From contig NZ_JABWRP020000001.1 of the NCBI RefSeq assembly GCF_014269035.2, positions 1-64,000 of the forward strand: 64,000 nucleotides of DNA. Direction: 5' to 3'. Shown here piece by piece: positions 17,867 to 24,410 of the stretch. The notes under the pieces were generated by a model. That model made no database searches. It had not been told where the DNA came from and saw only the letters and a program-made list of their open reading frames with translations. This DNA comes from Pseudomonas vlassakiae. GTDB taxonomy: Bacteria > Pseudomonadota > Gammaproteobacteria > Pseudomonadales > Pseudomonadaceae. Position 1 is the first letter of the stretch, and every line of letters starts with the position of its first letter. The position numbers and the translations under genes were made by a program.

Positions 17867-18176
17867 GGGGTGGGTCCGCTGTTGTTTTTGTTATGTGTTG
17901 TCGTACAACTGCGGCGTTTTTTATCAAGCGGGAAATGCACTGTCAACGTCGAAAAATGCAATGAATTAGCGCAGTCAAGTGAAACATCGCCAGCGAGCGC
18001 TCTAGATCAAGGTTCAGATAACGCTATAGTCATACTATGACGTGGGCGATTATTGTTGCATTTGCGGCAACGGAGTGACTTTGCCGCGACGGTTAGACGC
18101 AGAATCATTTCGTAATACTATTCTTCGCTGCTGAAGGGCTAATCGATTCAGTCCAATGGAAACGGAGAATTCACCC
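17867..18176. other. Divergent promoter region between porin and glucose dehydrogenase genes
   Basis: 310 bp without a gene. It contains the best FadR-type site (17898-17908) close to the porin start and, nearer the dehydrogenase, a partial repeat ATAGTCATACTATGAC around 18026-18041. No open frame of coding character was seen. Confidence 0.6.
17898..17908. promoter_or_regulatory. FadR-type GntR operator motif, site 4 (porin promoter)
   Basis: GTTGTCGTACAAC (17897-17909) is a perfect inverted repeat and contains TTGTCGTACAA, an exact match to TNGTNNNACNA. It lies 32 bp upstream of the porin start codon. Confidence 0.55.
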
Positions 18177-20558
18177 ATGAGCACAACCCGTGCTTCACAA
18201 CCCTCACCCTTGCTGCCCAGGCTGCTAGGCGTGCTCTTTCTGCTGATGGGCCTGGCCCTGGTGGCCGGTGGCATCAAGCTGATGGGCCTCGGCGGCTCGC
18301 TGTACTACCTGTTGGCCGGCATCGGCTTGCTGATCACCGCTGGTTTGCTGCTGGCCGTGCGGCGCGAGGCGCTGAGCGTATATGGCATCGTGTTGCTGCT
18401 GAGCACGCTGTGGTCAGTGATGGAGGTAGGCCTGGACTGGTGGCAACTGGTACCACGCCTGGCGCTCTGGTTCGTCCTTGGCCTGGTCTTGCTGTTGCCT
18501 TGGCTGCGCAGGCCGCTGACCCTCGGTCAGCCTTACCTGCTGGGCAATGGCGTGCTGGGTCTGGCGGTGGTAGTGGCCGGGCTGATGGCCTTGGCCAGCC
18601 AGTTCACCAGCCCCAATACCCTCGTCGGCCGCCTCGACCGGGAAACCGCAGGCACCACCAGTGCCGCACCGCAAATGCCTGAGGGGGACTGGCAATCCTA
18701 TGGCCGCACTGAATTTGGCGACCGCTATTCGCCACTCAAGCAAATCACCCCGGAGAACGTCGGCAAGCTCAAGCTGGCCTGGACCTACCGCACCGGCGAC
18801 ATCCCCGGTCCCAATGACCCGGGCGAGACAACGGCGGAAAACACCCCGCTCAAGGTCAACGGCAAGCTCTACGTGTGCACCCCGCACAGTCAGGTGATCG
18901 CCCTGGACCCGGACAGCGGCAAGGAACTCTGGCGCTTCGACCCCAAGCTCAGCACCCAGAACGCCGCCAACTTCAAGGGTTGGGCGCACATGACCTGCCG
19001 CGGCGTGGCCTACTACGACACGGCCAGGTCGCAGGCCAGCCCGGTTGACGGGCAAGCCTGTGCCAAGCGCGTCTATGTGCCTACCGCCGACACCCGCCTG
19101 ATCGCCCTGGATGCCGACACCGGCAAGCAGTGCGAAGGCTTTGGCGACAAGGGCCAGATCGACCTGACCCGCAATATCGGCAGCTTCGCCCCCGGTGGCT
19201 ACTACTCCACCTCGCCGCCCACCGTGGCCGGTGGCCTGCTGGTGCTCGGCGGCCATGTCACCGACAACGTCTCCACCGACGAGCCGTCCGGTGTGGTGCG
19301 CGCCTACGACGCGATCACCGGCAAGCTGGTATGGAACTGGGACAGCGGCAAGCCCGACGCCACCACGCCAATCGCCGACGGCGAGTTCTACACCCGCAAC
19401 TCGCCGAACGTGTGGTCGGTGATCAGCGCCGACGAAAAGCTTGGCCTGCTGTACCTGCCCATGGGCAACCAGATGCCCGACCAGTGGGGGGGCAACCGCA
19501 CGCCGGAAGCCGAGAAGTTCAGTGCGGGCCTGGTGGCCCTGGACATCGCCACCGGCAAGGTGCGCTGGAACTACCAGTTCACCCACCACGACTTGTGGGA
19601 CATGGACGTCGGCGGCCAGCCAAGCCTGATCGACATCAAGACTGCCGAAGGGGTGAAGCCTGCGGTCATGGCGTCGACCAAGCAGGGCAGCATCTACGTG
19701 CTCGACCGCAGCAATGGCCAGCCGCTGGTGCCGATTCACGAAACGCCAGTGCCACAAGGTGCGGTGGAAGGCGACCACACCTCGCCGACCCAGCCGATGT
19801 CCGAACTCAACTTCATGCCGCCGACCCTGCACGAGCGCGACATGTGGGGCGTGACGCCGTTCGACCAGATGCTCTGCCGCATCGACTTCCGTTCGCTGCG
19901 CTATGAAGGCATCTACACCCCGCCGTCGCTGCAGGGCTCGCTGGTGTATCCGGGCAACTTCGGGGTGTTCGACTGGGGTGGCATTGCCGTCGACCCGGTG
20001 CGCCAGATCGCCTTCGTCAACCCCAGCTACATGGCCTTCAAGTCACAGCTGGTGCCAGCGTCCAAGATTGCCGGGCAGCCGGCGCGCAAGAGCGAGACCG
20101 AAGGCATTCAGCCGAACAAGGGGGCGCCGTATGGTGTGATCATGAGCGCTTTCCTGTCGCCGATGGGGCTGCCGTGCCAGGCACCGTCCTGGGGCTACGT
20201 GGCGGCCGTGGACCTGACCACGCACAAGGTGATCTGGAAGCACAAGAACGGCACTGTGCGGGACAGCTCGCCAGTACCGATCCCGCTGACCATGGGCGTA
20301 CCGAGCCTGGGCGGGGCCTTCACCACCGCCAGCGGCCTGGCGTTCCTCAGCGGCACCCTCGACCAGTACCTGCGTGCCTATGACGTACGCGACGGCAAGG
20401 TGCTCTGGGAAGGGCGGTTGCCGGCAGGGGCGCAGACCACACCGATGACCTACACCGGCAAGGACGGGCGCCAGTATGTGCTGGTGATGGCCGGCGGGCA
20501 TGGCTCGCTGGGGACCAGGCAAGGGGACTATGTGATGGCGTTTGCCTTGCCGGAGTAA
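18177..20558 (+). CDS. gcd: Membrane-bound PQQ-dependent glucose dehydrogenase
   Basis: 793 residues from ATG 'MSTTRASQPS', with GGAG 9 bp upstream; the earlier in-frame ATG at 18156 is less well placed. The first ~150 residues contain five membrane helices; the rest is a periplasmic eight-bladed quinoprotein propeller starting 'DWQSYGRTEFGDRYSPLKQITPENV'. Trp-motif blades such as 'ALDPDSGKELWRFDP' and 'AYDVRDGKVLWEGRLP' recur. Family members oxidise aldoses to lactones in the periplasm and reduce ubiquinone. Length and N-terminal membrane anchor fit Gcd. Its place beside uronate genes leaves open that it is a paralogue acting on another aldose. Confidence 0.85.
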   Translation: MSTTRASQPSPLLPRLLGVLFLLMGLALVAGGIKLMGLGGSLYYLLAGIGLLITAGLLLAVRREALSVYGIVLLLSTLWSVMEVGLDWWQLVPRLALWFVLGLVLLLPWLRRPLTLGQPYLLGNGVLGLAVVVAGLMALASQFTSPNTLVGRLDRETAGTTSAAPQMPEGDWQSYGRTEFGDRYSPLKQITPENVGKLKLAWTYRTGDIPGPNDPGETTAENTPLKVNGKLYVCTPHSQVIALDPDSGKELWRFDPKLSTQNAANFKGWAHMTCRGVAYYDTARSQASPVDGQACAKRVYVPTADTRLIALDADTGKQCEGFGDKGQIDLTRNIGSFAPGGYYSTSPPTVAGGLLVLGGHVTDNVSTDEPSGVVRAYDAITGKLVWNWDSGKPDATTPIADGEFYTRNSPNVWSVISADEKLGLLYLPMGNQMPDQWGGNRTPEAEKFSAGLVALDIATGKVRWNYQFTHHDLWDMDVGGQPSLIDIKTAEGVKPAVMASTKQGSIYVLDRSNGQPLVPIHETPVPQGAVEGDHTSPTQPMSELNFMPPTLHERDMWGVTPFDQMLCRIDFRSLRYEGIYTPPSLQGSLVYPGNFGVFDWGGIAVDPVRQIAFVNPSYMAFKSQLVPASKIAGQPARKSETEGIQPNKGAPYGVIMSAFLSPMGLPCQAPSWGYVAAVDLTTHKVIWKHKNGTVRDSSPVPIPLTMGVPSLGGAFTTASGLAFLSGTLDQYLRAYDVRDGKVLWEGRLPAGAQTTPMTYTGKDGRQYVLVMAGGHGSLGTRQGDYVMAFALPE

Positions 20559-20642
20559 CGCTTTTTTGCAGGAGCGGCCTTGTGTCGTGAGAGGGCCGCT
20601 TTATGCCGAACATCTGTCTGACTGGCATAATCCGGAAAGTTT

Positions 20643-20648
20643 TATACT
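20643..20648 (+). promoter_or_regulatory. -10 box of the candidate small RNA
   Basis: TATACT lies 6 bases before the first base of the long stem at 20654. A weak -35 (CTGACT, 20618-20623) is 19 bp upstream. Position relative to the stem is the main support. Confidence 0.45.
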
Positions 20649-20653
20649 CATCC

Positions 20654-20758
20654 GAGGCCTCGCCCTCGACCACGTAGACTGGCAAGTCCAGTCCCGGCAC
20701 ATGGCTACTGAGTGTGCCGTACCCCTCCTGTCGGCGTGGGCGAGGCCTCTTGTTTTGT
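20654..20758 (+). ncRNA. Candidate structured small RNA (three-way junction)
   Basis: A perfect 12-bp stem joins 20654-20665 (GAGGCCTCGCCC) to 20738-20749 (GGGCGAGGCCTC). Inside it are two perfect hairpins, GACTGG/CCAGTC (20677-20682 with 20688-20693) and CGGCACA/TGTGCCG (20695-20701 with 20713-20719). A single-stranded CCCCTCCT (20722-20729), complementary to Shine-Dalgarno sequences, lies before the closing strand. TTGTTTTGT follows the stem as a terminator-like tail. A TATACT box puts the transcript start at the stem. The layout reminds me of phage C4-type antisense RNAs, but I cannot confirm the family. Confidence 0.5.
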
Positions 20759-20934
20759 ATGCCTAAAACCAAGCGCATGCGCCACACACAACAGGCGTTA
20801 CCGGCTTCCTGCAAAGCTTACCTGCCTGTCGATCATGCTGTTCCCAAACAGGAGCTGATTGCGACTGTGGCAGAGCGACTGTCGTCTCCCCTGCGCATTA
20901 GGGTTCAGTTCGAAGACCTCTAGGTTCGAAAGTA

Positions 20935-21534
20935 TCAGATGCGCAGCTTATCTGCGCCGATGGCGGCTAATGCCAGCTCAAGCTCAGCACGTTGCAGATG
21001 CTGTTGATAGTGCGCCGCTAATTCAGCTTCCCATCCAGCCACTTCATCAATGATTGATTCTGCCTGGGTGTGAGATAGGCCATAGTGGCCAACCTGGCTC
21101 AGCAAATTGCGCCGCGACAGTTCCTTTCCGAAACTCCCGACGCCCATGGCGAGGCTGGTAGGTGCATCGCCTTCGGTGGTCGGCACCACGTCATACATGG
21201 GTGACAGCCGCCAACGGCCATTCAGGTAAAGCACGGCCACGTTGTTGGGATGGTCATCATCGTTGCCAACCAGAATGTTGAAACAGATACGCTTGAACAG
21301 CTCCTGGAGATCATTCAGCGGCACACCCCGGCGGCTCATTTCGTCTACGAGCAATCCATAGTGCCACTCGTGCGCCCAGCCCAGCGGGTTGTTCCAGTCA
21401 CTGTCGAGTAATGTCAAACCGCTCAACATGGGGATGCGATAGAAATGTCCGTCGTCAGCGGGCACTCGGTCGAAGCGTTCGACCAGTAACGTGTTTACCC
21501 GACCACGGTGCAAGTGCACACGCGCCACGTTCAT
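20935..21534 (-). CDS. hipA: HipA kinase, C-terminal (catalytic) half as a separate frame
   Basis: 199 residues. Contains the kinase core: 'LVGNDDDHPNN', equivalent to the catalytic loop of HipA with Asp93 as likely base, and 'LSPMYDVVP' with the metal-binding Asp115. 'LLVERFDR' near the start is a standard HipA segment. The ATG overlaps the stop of the upstream half (ATGA), and there is no Shine-Dalgarno site, so translation would depend on coupling. In ordinary HipA this sequence is continuous with the upstream frame; about seven residues appear to be missing at the join. Either a recent out-of-frame deletion or a functional two-chain kinase. Confidence 0.75.
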   Translation of the reverse strand: MNVARVHLHRGRVNTLLVERFDRVPADDGHFYRIPMLSGLTLLDSDWNNPLGWAHEWHYGLLVDEMSRRGVPLNDLQELFKRICFNILVGNDDDHPNNVAVLYLNGRWRLSPMYDVVPTTEGDAPTSLAMGVGSFGKELSRRNLLSQVGHYGLSHTQAESIIDEVAGWEAELAAHYQQHLQRAELELALAAIGADKLRI

Positions 21535-22139
21535 GTCATGCAGGCATGTTCAAGCGCCGGCACATCGTAGGCATCGTGGCGGTCCCTTGGCTTGGCCAGC
21601 AGCAGCCGGTCTTCATTGATCAGTGTGCATTTGGGGCGAGCACCGCCCAGTGACGAGCGCTGCTGCAGCGTTGCTTTTGTCGCGTTGTCGGTATCGCGTG
21701 GAAATCCACCTTGCACACCGTCTGCAAATTGAATAAAGGCTTCCAGTTGGGTGATCTTGCCCAGTCCAGCCTGGCCGATACCGGCAGGTGGCTTGCGGCC
21801 AGCGCCCGCCATGAGGTTCCCCGTACGGTCATGGTTTGGCGACTTCAGAATAAAACCAATGGCATCCTTTTGGTCACCGTGCTCTCGCGCAACCAGGTGC
21901 TCACCCCAGCCATCAGGGGCCGCATCCCGGATGAATCCAGGTATGCCCCGGTTCTTGGTGATGCGTTTGTACGGCTGCGTTCGAAGTGGGTAGCGCGCAG
22001 CATCAGGTATCCAACCCCCAGCTTCGACATGGGCTGGGTTGTAGACGAACTCGCCAACATTGTTCTCCACGCTCAACCGCCCGATAGTGGAAACCTCCAG
22101 CGAGTCTGGCATCTGCATGTAGAGGTAGATCACCGTCAT
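21531..22139 (-). CDS. hipA: HipA kinase, N-terminal half as a separate frame
   Basis: 202 residues. The first ~100 residues are the HipA N-subdomain ('VGEFVYNP', 'FIRDAAPDGWGEHL'). Residues about 162-170, 'SSLGGARPK', are the Gly-rich/activation loop with the serines that HipA kinases autophosphorylate, and 'LLLAKPRDRHD' supplies the ATP-binding lysine. The frame stops after 'DVPALEHACMT', where intact HipA continues into the helix before 'LLVERFDR'. The start overlaps the hipB stop by one base. HipA toxins phosphorylate aminoacyl-tRNA synthetases and cause growth arrest; activity here needs the other half. Confidence 0.75.
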   Translation of the reverse strand: MTVIYLYMQMPDSLEVSTIGRLSVENNVGEFVYNPAHVEAGGWIPDAARYPLRTQPYKRITKNRGIPGFIRDAAPDGWGEHLVAREHGDQKDAIGFILKSPNHDRTGNLMAGAGRKPPAGIGQAGLGKITQLEAFIQFADGVQGGFPRDTDNATKATLQQRSSLGGARPKCTLINEDRLLLAKPRDRHDAYDVPALEHACMT

Positions 22140-22441
22140 CAGAAATCATCCTCGGTCACGTTCTTGAGGCGTACCCTGTGCTCAGTGGCGAAGGAGGCCG
22201 GCGAAGACATCGGCACGTCCTGGAATACCTCGTCGAGCAAGCCGAGGTGCCACAGCGCGATCATGTAGCTACGCATCTCCACAGTCGGCGTACCTGCTTC
22301 AATTTTGGCGAGCGTGGTGATGGACAAGCCGGATTGAACGGCGAGGTCTTTTTGGCGAATTTTTCGTTCAAGGCGTCTGGTTTTGGCCAGAAGCCCTATT
22401 TTCATTAGCCTATCGGCGCATGCCAAGGGAAAAACATTCAT
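22139..22441 (-). CDS. hipB: HipB-type antitoxin, XRE-family helix-turn-helix protein
   Basis: 100 residues from the first ATG; an internal ATG 'MKIGLLAKTRRLERK' about 12 codons later is an alternative start and more like HipB. The Xre/Cro helix-turn-helix is clear: 'RKIRQKDLAVQSGLSITTLAKIEAGTPTVEMRSYMIALWHLGL'. HipB binds and inhibits HipA and represses the operon from an inverted-repeat operator, which is visible just upstream. Lower GC promoter DNA and flanking REP elements suggest the module was acquired. Confidence 0.85.
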   Translation of the reverse strand: MNVFPLACADRLMKIGLLAKTRRLERKIRQKDLAVQSGLSITTLAKIEAGTPTVEMRSYMIALWHLGLLDEVFQDVPMSSPASFATEHRVRLKNVTEDDF

Positions 22442-22444
22442 TTT

Positions 22445-22497
22445 AAGGCCTGCTATAACAGTGCTTATGAAATATAAAAACTACTATAGCAGGTCTT
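22445..22497 (-). promoter_or_regulatory. hipBA operator (two inverted half-sites)
   Basis: CCTGCTATA at 22449-22457 and TATAGCAGG at 22485-22493 form a perfect 9-bp inverted repeat; extended 17-base arms match at 14 positions. The arms are 36 bp apart centre to centre, in the A+T-rich promoter directly upstream of hipB, as expected for autorepression by a HipB dimer. Confidence 0.6.
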
Positions 22498-22564
22498 ATC
22501 ATTCAGGGAGGTATGTCCGGGCGTTATACATTACCCACTGCACACATCAGGAGACATGGTGAAT

Positions 22565-22752
22565 GGCACCGGCTGTGCCGGTGTTCGCGGGCAAGCCCGC
22601 TCCCACAGGATCTCCGTTGTACTGGGATCTATAGGTACCTGCGGGAGCTGGCCTTGCCAGCGATGAGGACGGCGCAGATATCGCCAGGCTGTGAGCGATA
22701 CGCAAATCCTGTGGGAGCGGGCTTGCCCGCGAACACCGGCACAGCCGGTGCC
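22565..22752. repeat. Perfect 47-bp inverted repeat made of two REP units
   Basis: 22565-22611 and 22706-22752 are exact reverse complements over 47 bp. Each contains an outer palindrome (GGCACCGGCTGTGCC), then the REP core GCGGGCAAGCCCGCTCCCAC. A 94-bp spacer separates them. Exact identity of the arms suggests recent pairing or gene conversion. Confidence 0.85.
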
Positions 22753-22869
22753 AGGCATCGAGTCGTTTGCCAGACGGCGTTAGCCCGCTTCCTGGAGTAC
22801 CTGCGTAGCCCAGCTAGACCCCGTGTAGTCTGAGCGCCCGCTGAGCACACTCCCTTGCAGCCAATAAAA

Positions 22870-22891
22870 AAGGCTGCCATTCGGCAGCCTT
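22870..22891 (-). terminator. Rho-independent terminator of nrdB
   Basis: On the minus strand AAGGCTGCC, a GAAT loop and GGCAGCCTT are followed by a run of T, 22 bp after the nrdB stop. Confidence 0.85.
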
Positions 22892-22912
22892 CTCGATGCT
22901 CAGCCCGGACGA

Positions 22913-24163
22913 TCAGTCCCAGCTCAGCGCACCACCAGTCTGATACTCGATCACGCGAGTCTCGAAGAAGTTCTTCTCCTTCTTCAAGTCCATGATCTCG
23001 CTCATCCATGGGAACGGGTTGGTAGTCCCTGGGTACTCTTCCTTCAGGCCAATCTGGGTCAGGCGACGGTTGGCGATGAACTTGAGGTAGTCCTCCATCA
23101 TCGCGGCGTTCATGCCCAGCACGCCGCGTGGCATGGTGTCACGGGCGTATTCGATCTCCAGCTGGGTCCCTTGCAGGATCATCTGGGTCGCTTCTTCCTT
23201 CATCGCCGCGTCCCACAGGTGCGGGTTCTCGATCTTGATCTGGTTGATCACGTCGATACCGAAGTTCAGGTGCATCGACTCGTCACGCAGGATGTACTGG
23301 AACTGCTCGGCGACGCCGGTCATCTTGTTGCGGCGGCCCATCGACAGGATCTGGGTGAAGCCGCAGTAGAAGAAGATGCCTTCCAGTACGCAGTAGTAGG
23401 CGATCAGGTTGCGCAGCAGCTCTTTGTCGGTCTCGACGGTGCCGGTGTTGAATTCCGGGTCGGAGATGGCGCGGGTGTACTTCAGGCCCCAGGCGGCTTT
23501 CTTCGCGACCGACGGGATCTCGTGGTACATGTTGAAGATCTCGCCTTCATCCATGCCCAGCGACTCGATGCAGTACTGGTAGGCGTGGGTGTGGATCGCC
23601 TCTTCGAAAGCCTGGCGCAGGATGTACTGGCGGCACTCCGGGTTGGTGATCAGGCGGTACACGGCCAGGGCCAGGTTGTTGGCAACCAGCGAGTCGGCGG
23701 TGGAGAAGAAGCCGAGGTTGCGCATGACGATGCGGCGCTCGTCTTCGGTCAGGCCGTCCATGCTCTTCCACAGGGCGATGTCGGCGGTCATGTTGACCTC
23801 CTGCGGCATCCAGTGGTTGGCGCAGCCGTCGAGGTACTTCTGCCAGGCCCAGTCGTACTTGAACGGTACCAGCTGGTTGAGGTCGGCGCGGCAGTTGATC
23901 ATGCGCTTTTCGTCAACGGCGACGCGGGCCGAGGAGCCTTCCAGCTCGGCCAGGCCTTCGGCGATGTCGAGGGCGTCCAGGGCGGCCTTGGCGCGCTTCA
24001 CGGCGTCGGAGTCCGAGGCGGTGGCGGCACGGGCTTCCAGGGCGGCGGCACCGCCGGCGCTGTCGAGCTTGTCGAGGGTGGCGGCGGCAGTGGCCTGCGC
24101 AGGGGTGTTGCCTTTGGCGGCGACTTCGCCGTCTTCTTTATCGAATTCGTCCCAGCTCAGCAT
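22913..24163 (-). CDS. nrdB: Class Ia ribonucleoside-diphosphate reductase, beta (radical) subunit
   Basis: 416 residues from ATG '[11 protein letters not shown]' with AGGAG 10 bp upstream; a longer start is rejected. The diiron ligands are visible in '[11 protein letters not shown]' and '[10 protein letters not shown]', and the radical-site region in '[14 protein letters not shown]'. The subunit holds the diiron-tyrosyl radical and passes it to NrdA for deoxynucleotide synthesis. Compared with the E. coli protein (376 residues) there is an Ala-rich insertion of about 60 residues after the first ten residues, followed by '[17 protein letters not shown]'. nrdA lies 247 bp upstream. Confidence 0.95.
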   Translation of the reverse strand: MLSWDEFDKEDGEVAAKGNTPAQATAAATLDKLDSAGGAAALEARAATASDSDAVKRAKAALDALDIAEGLAELEGSSARVAVDEKRMINCRADLNQLVPFKYDWAWQKYLDGCANHWMPQEVNMTADIALWKSMDGLTEDERRIVMRNLGFFSTADSLVANNLALAVYRLITNPECRQYILRQAFEEAIHTHAYQYCIESLGMDEGEIFNMYHEIPSVAKKAAWGLKYTRAISDPEFNTGTVETDKELLRNLIAYYCVLEGIFFYCGFTQILSMGRRNKMTGVAEQFQYILRDESMHLNFGIDVINQIKIENPHLWDAAMKEEATQMILQGTQLEIEYARDTMPRGVLGMNAAMMEDYLKFIANRRLTQIGLKEEYPGTTNPFPWMSEIMDLKKEKNFFETRVIEYQTGGALSWD

Positions 24164-24320
24164 GGTGAGATTCTCCTGCTTGAGGGCCATCTATGGAGTA
24201 TGGCCGGTGGATCTTGGTTGCGGTGCGGTGCACGCAAATCTGGAATGCCCGGGGAGGGCTGGCCGGGGCTTTGCAGTCACGGCTTATTGTGTCTGGCTGT
24301 GGAGAGGCGGCGGGGAGTGC

Positions 24321-24354
24321 CGGCCTCATCGCGGGTAAACCCGCGCCCACAGGG
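24321..24354. repeat. REP element between nrdA and nrdB
   Basis: A single putida-type REP (CGGCCTCATCGCGGGTAAAC and following CCGCGCCCACAGGG) in the 247-bp gap between the two reductase genes. It could uncouple or tune expression of nrdB relative to nrdA. Confidence 0.8.
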
Positions 24355-24410
24355 TCCGCAGCGATGCGGATAACGCGTCGAGGCTTCCCGAAGGAAGCCT
24401 CGGCCTGGCC

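Larger units (their letters stand above)
20559..20934. other. Non-coding region between gcd and hipA
   Basis: 376 bp. It carries the candidate structured RNA described separately; the short frames crossing it have no Shine-Dalgarno site and no recognisable protein. The rest, 20760-20934, holds nothing I can identify and is richer in A+T than the neighbours. Confidence 0.5.
22442..22912. other. Non-coding region between hipB and nrdB
   Basis: 471 bp. Holds the hipBA operator, a 188-bp REP-based inverted repeat and the nrdB terminator. Open frames across it run through the REP units and are not genes. Confidence 0.7.

Noticed and set aside
18414..19832. 472-codon minus-strand frame
   Set aside because: Antisense to gcd; the translation has no family features.
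20542..20923. Short plus-strand frames of 74 and 69 codons across the gcd-hipA gap
   Set aside because: They cross the strongly paired RNA element, have no ribosome-binding site and no protein character.
22513..22833. 106-codon frame in the hipB-nrdB gap
   Set aside because: It reads through both REP units; its translation is REP sequence.
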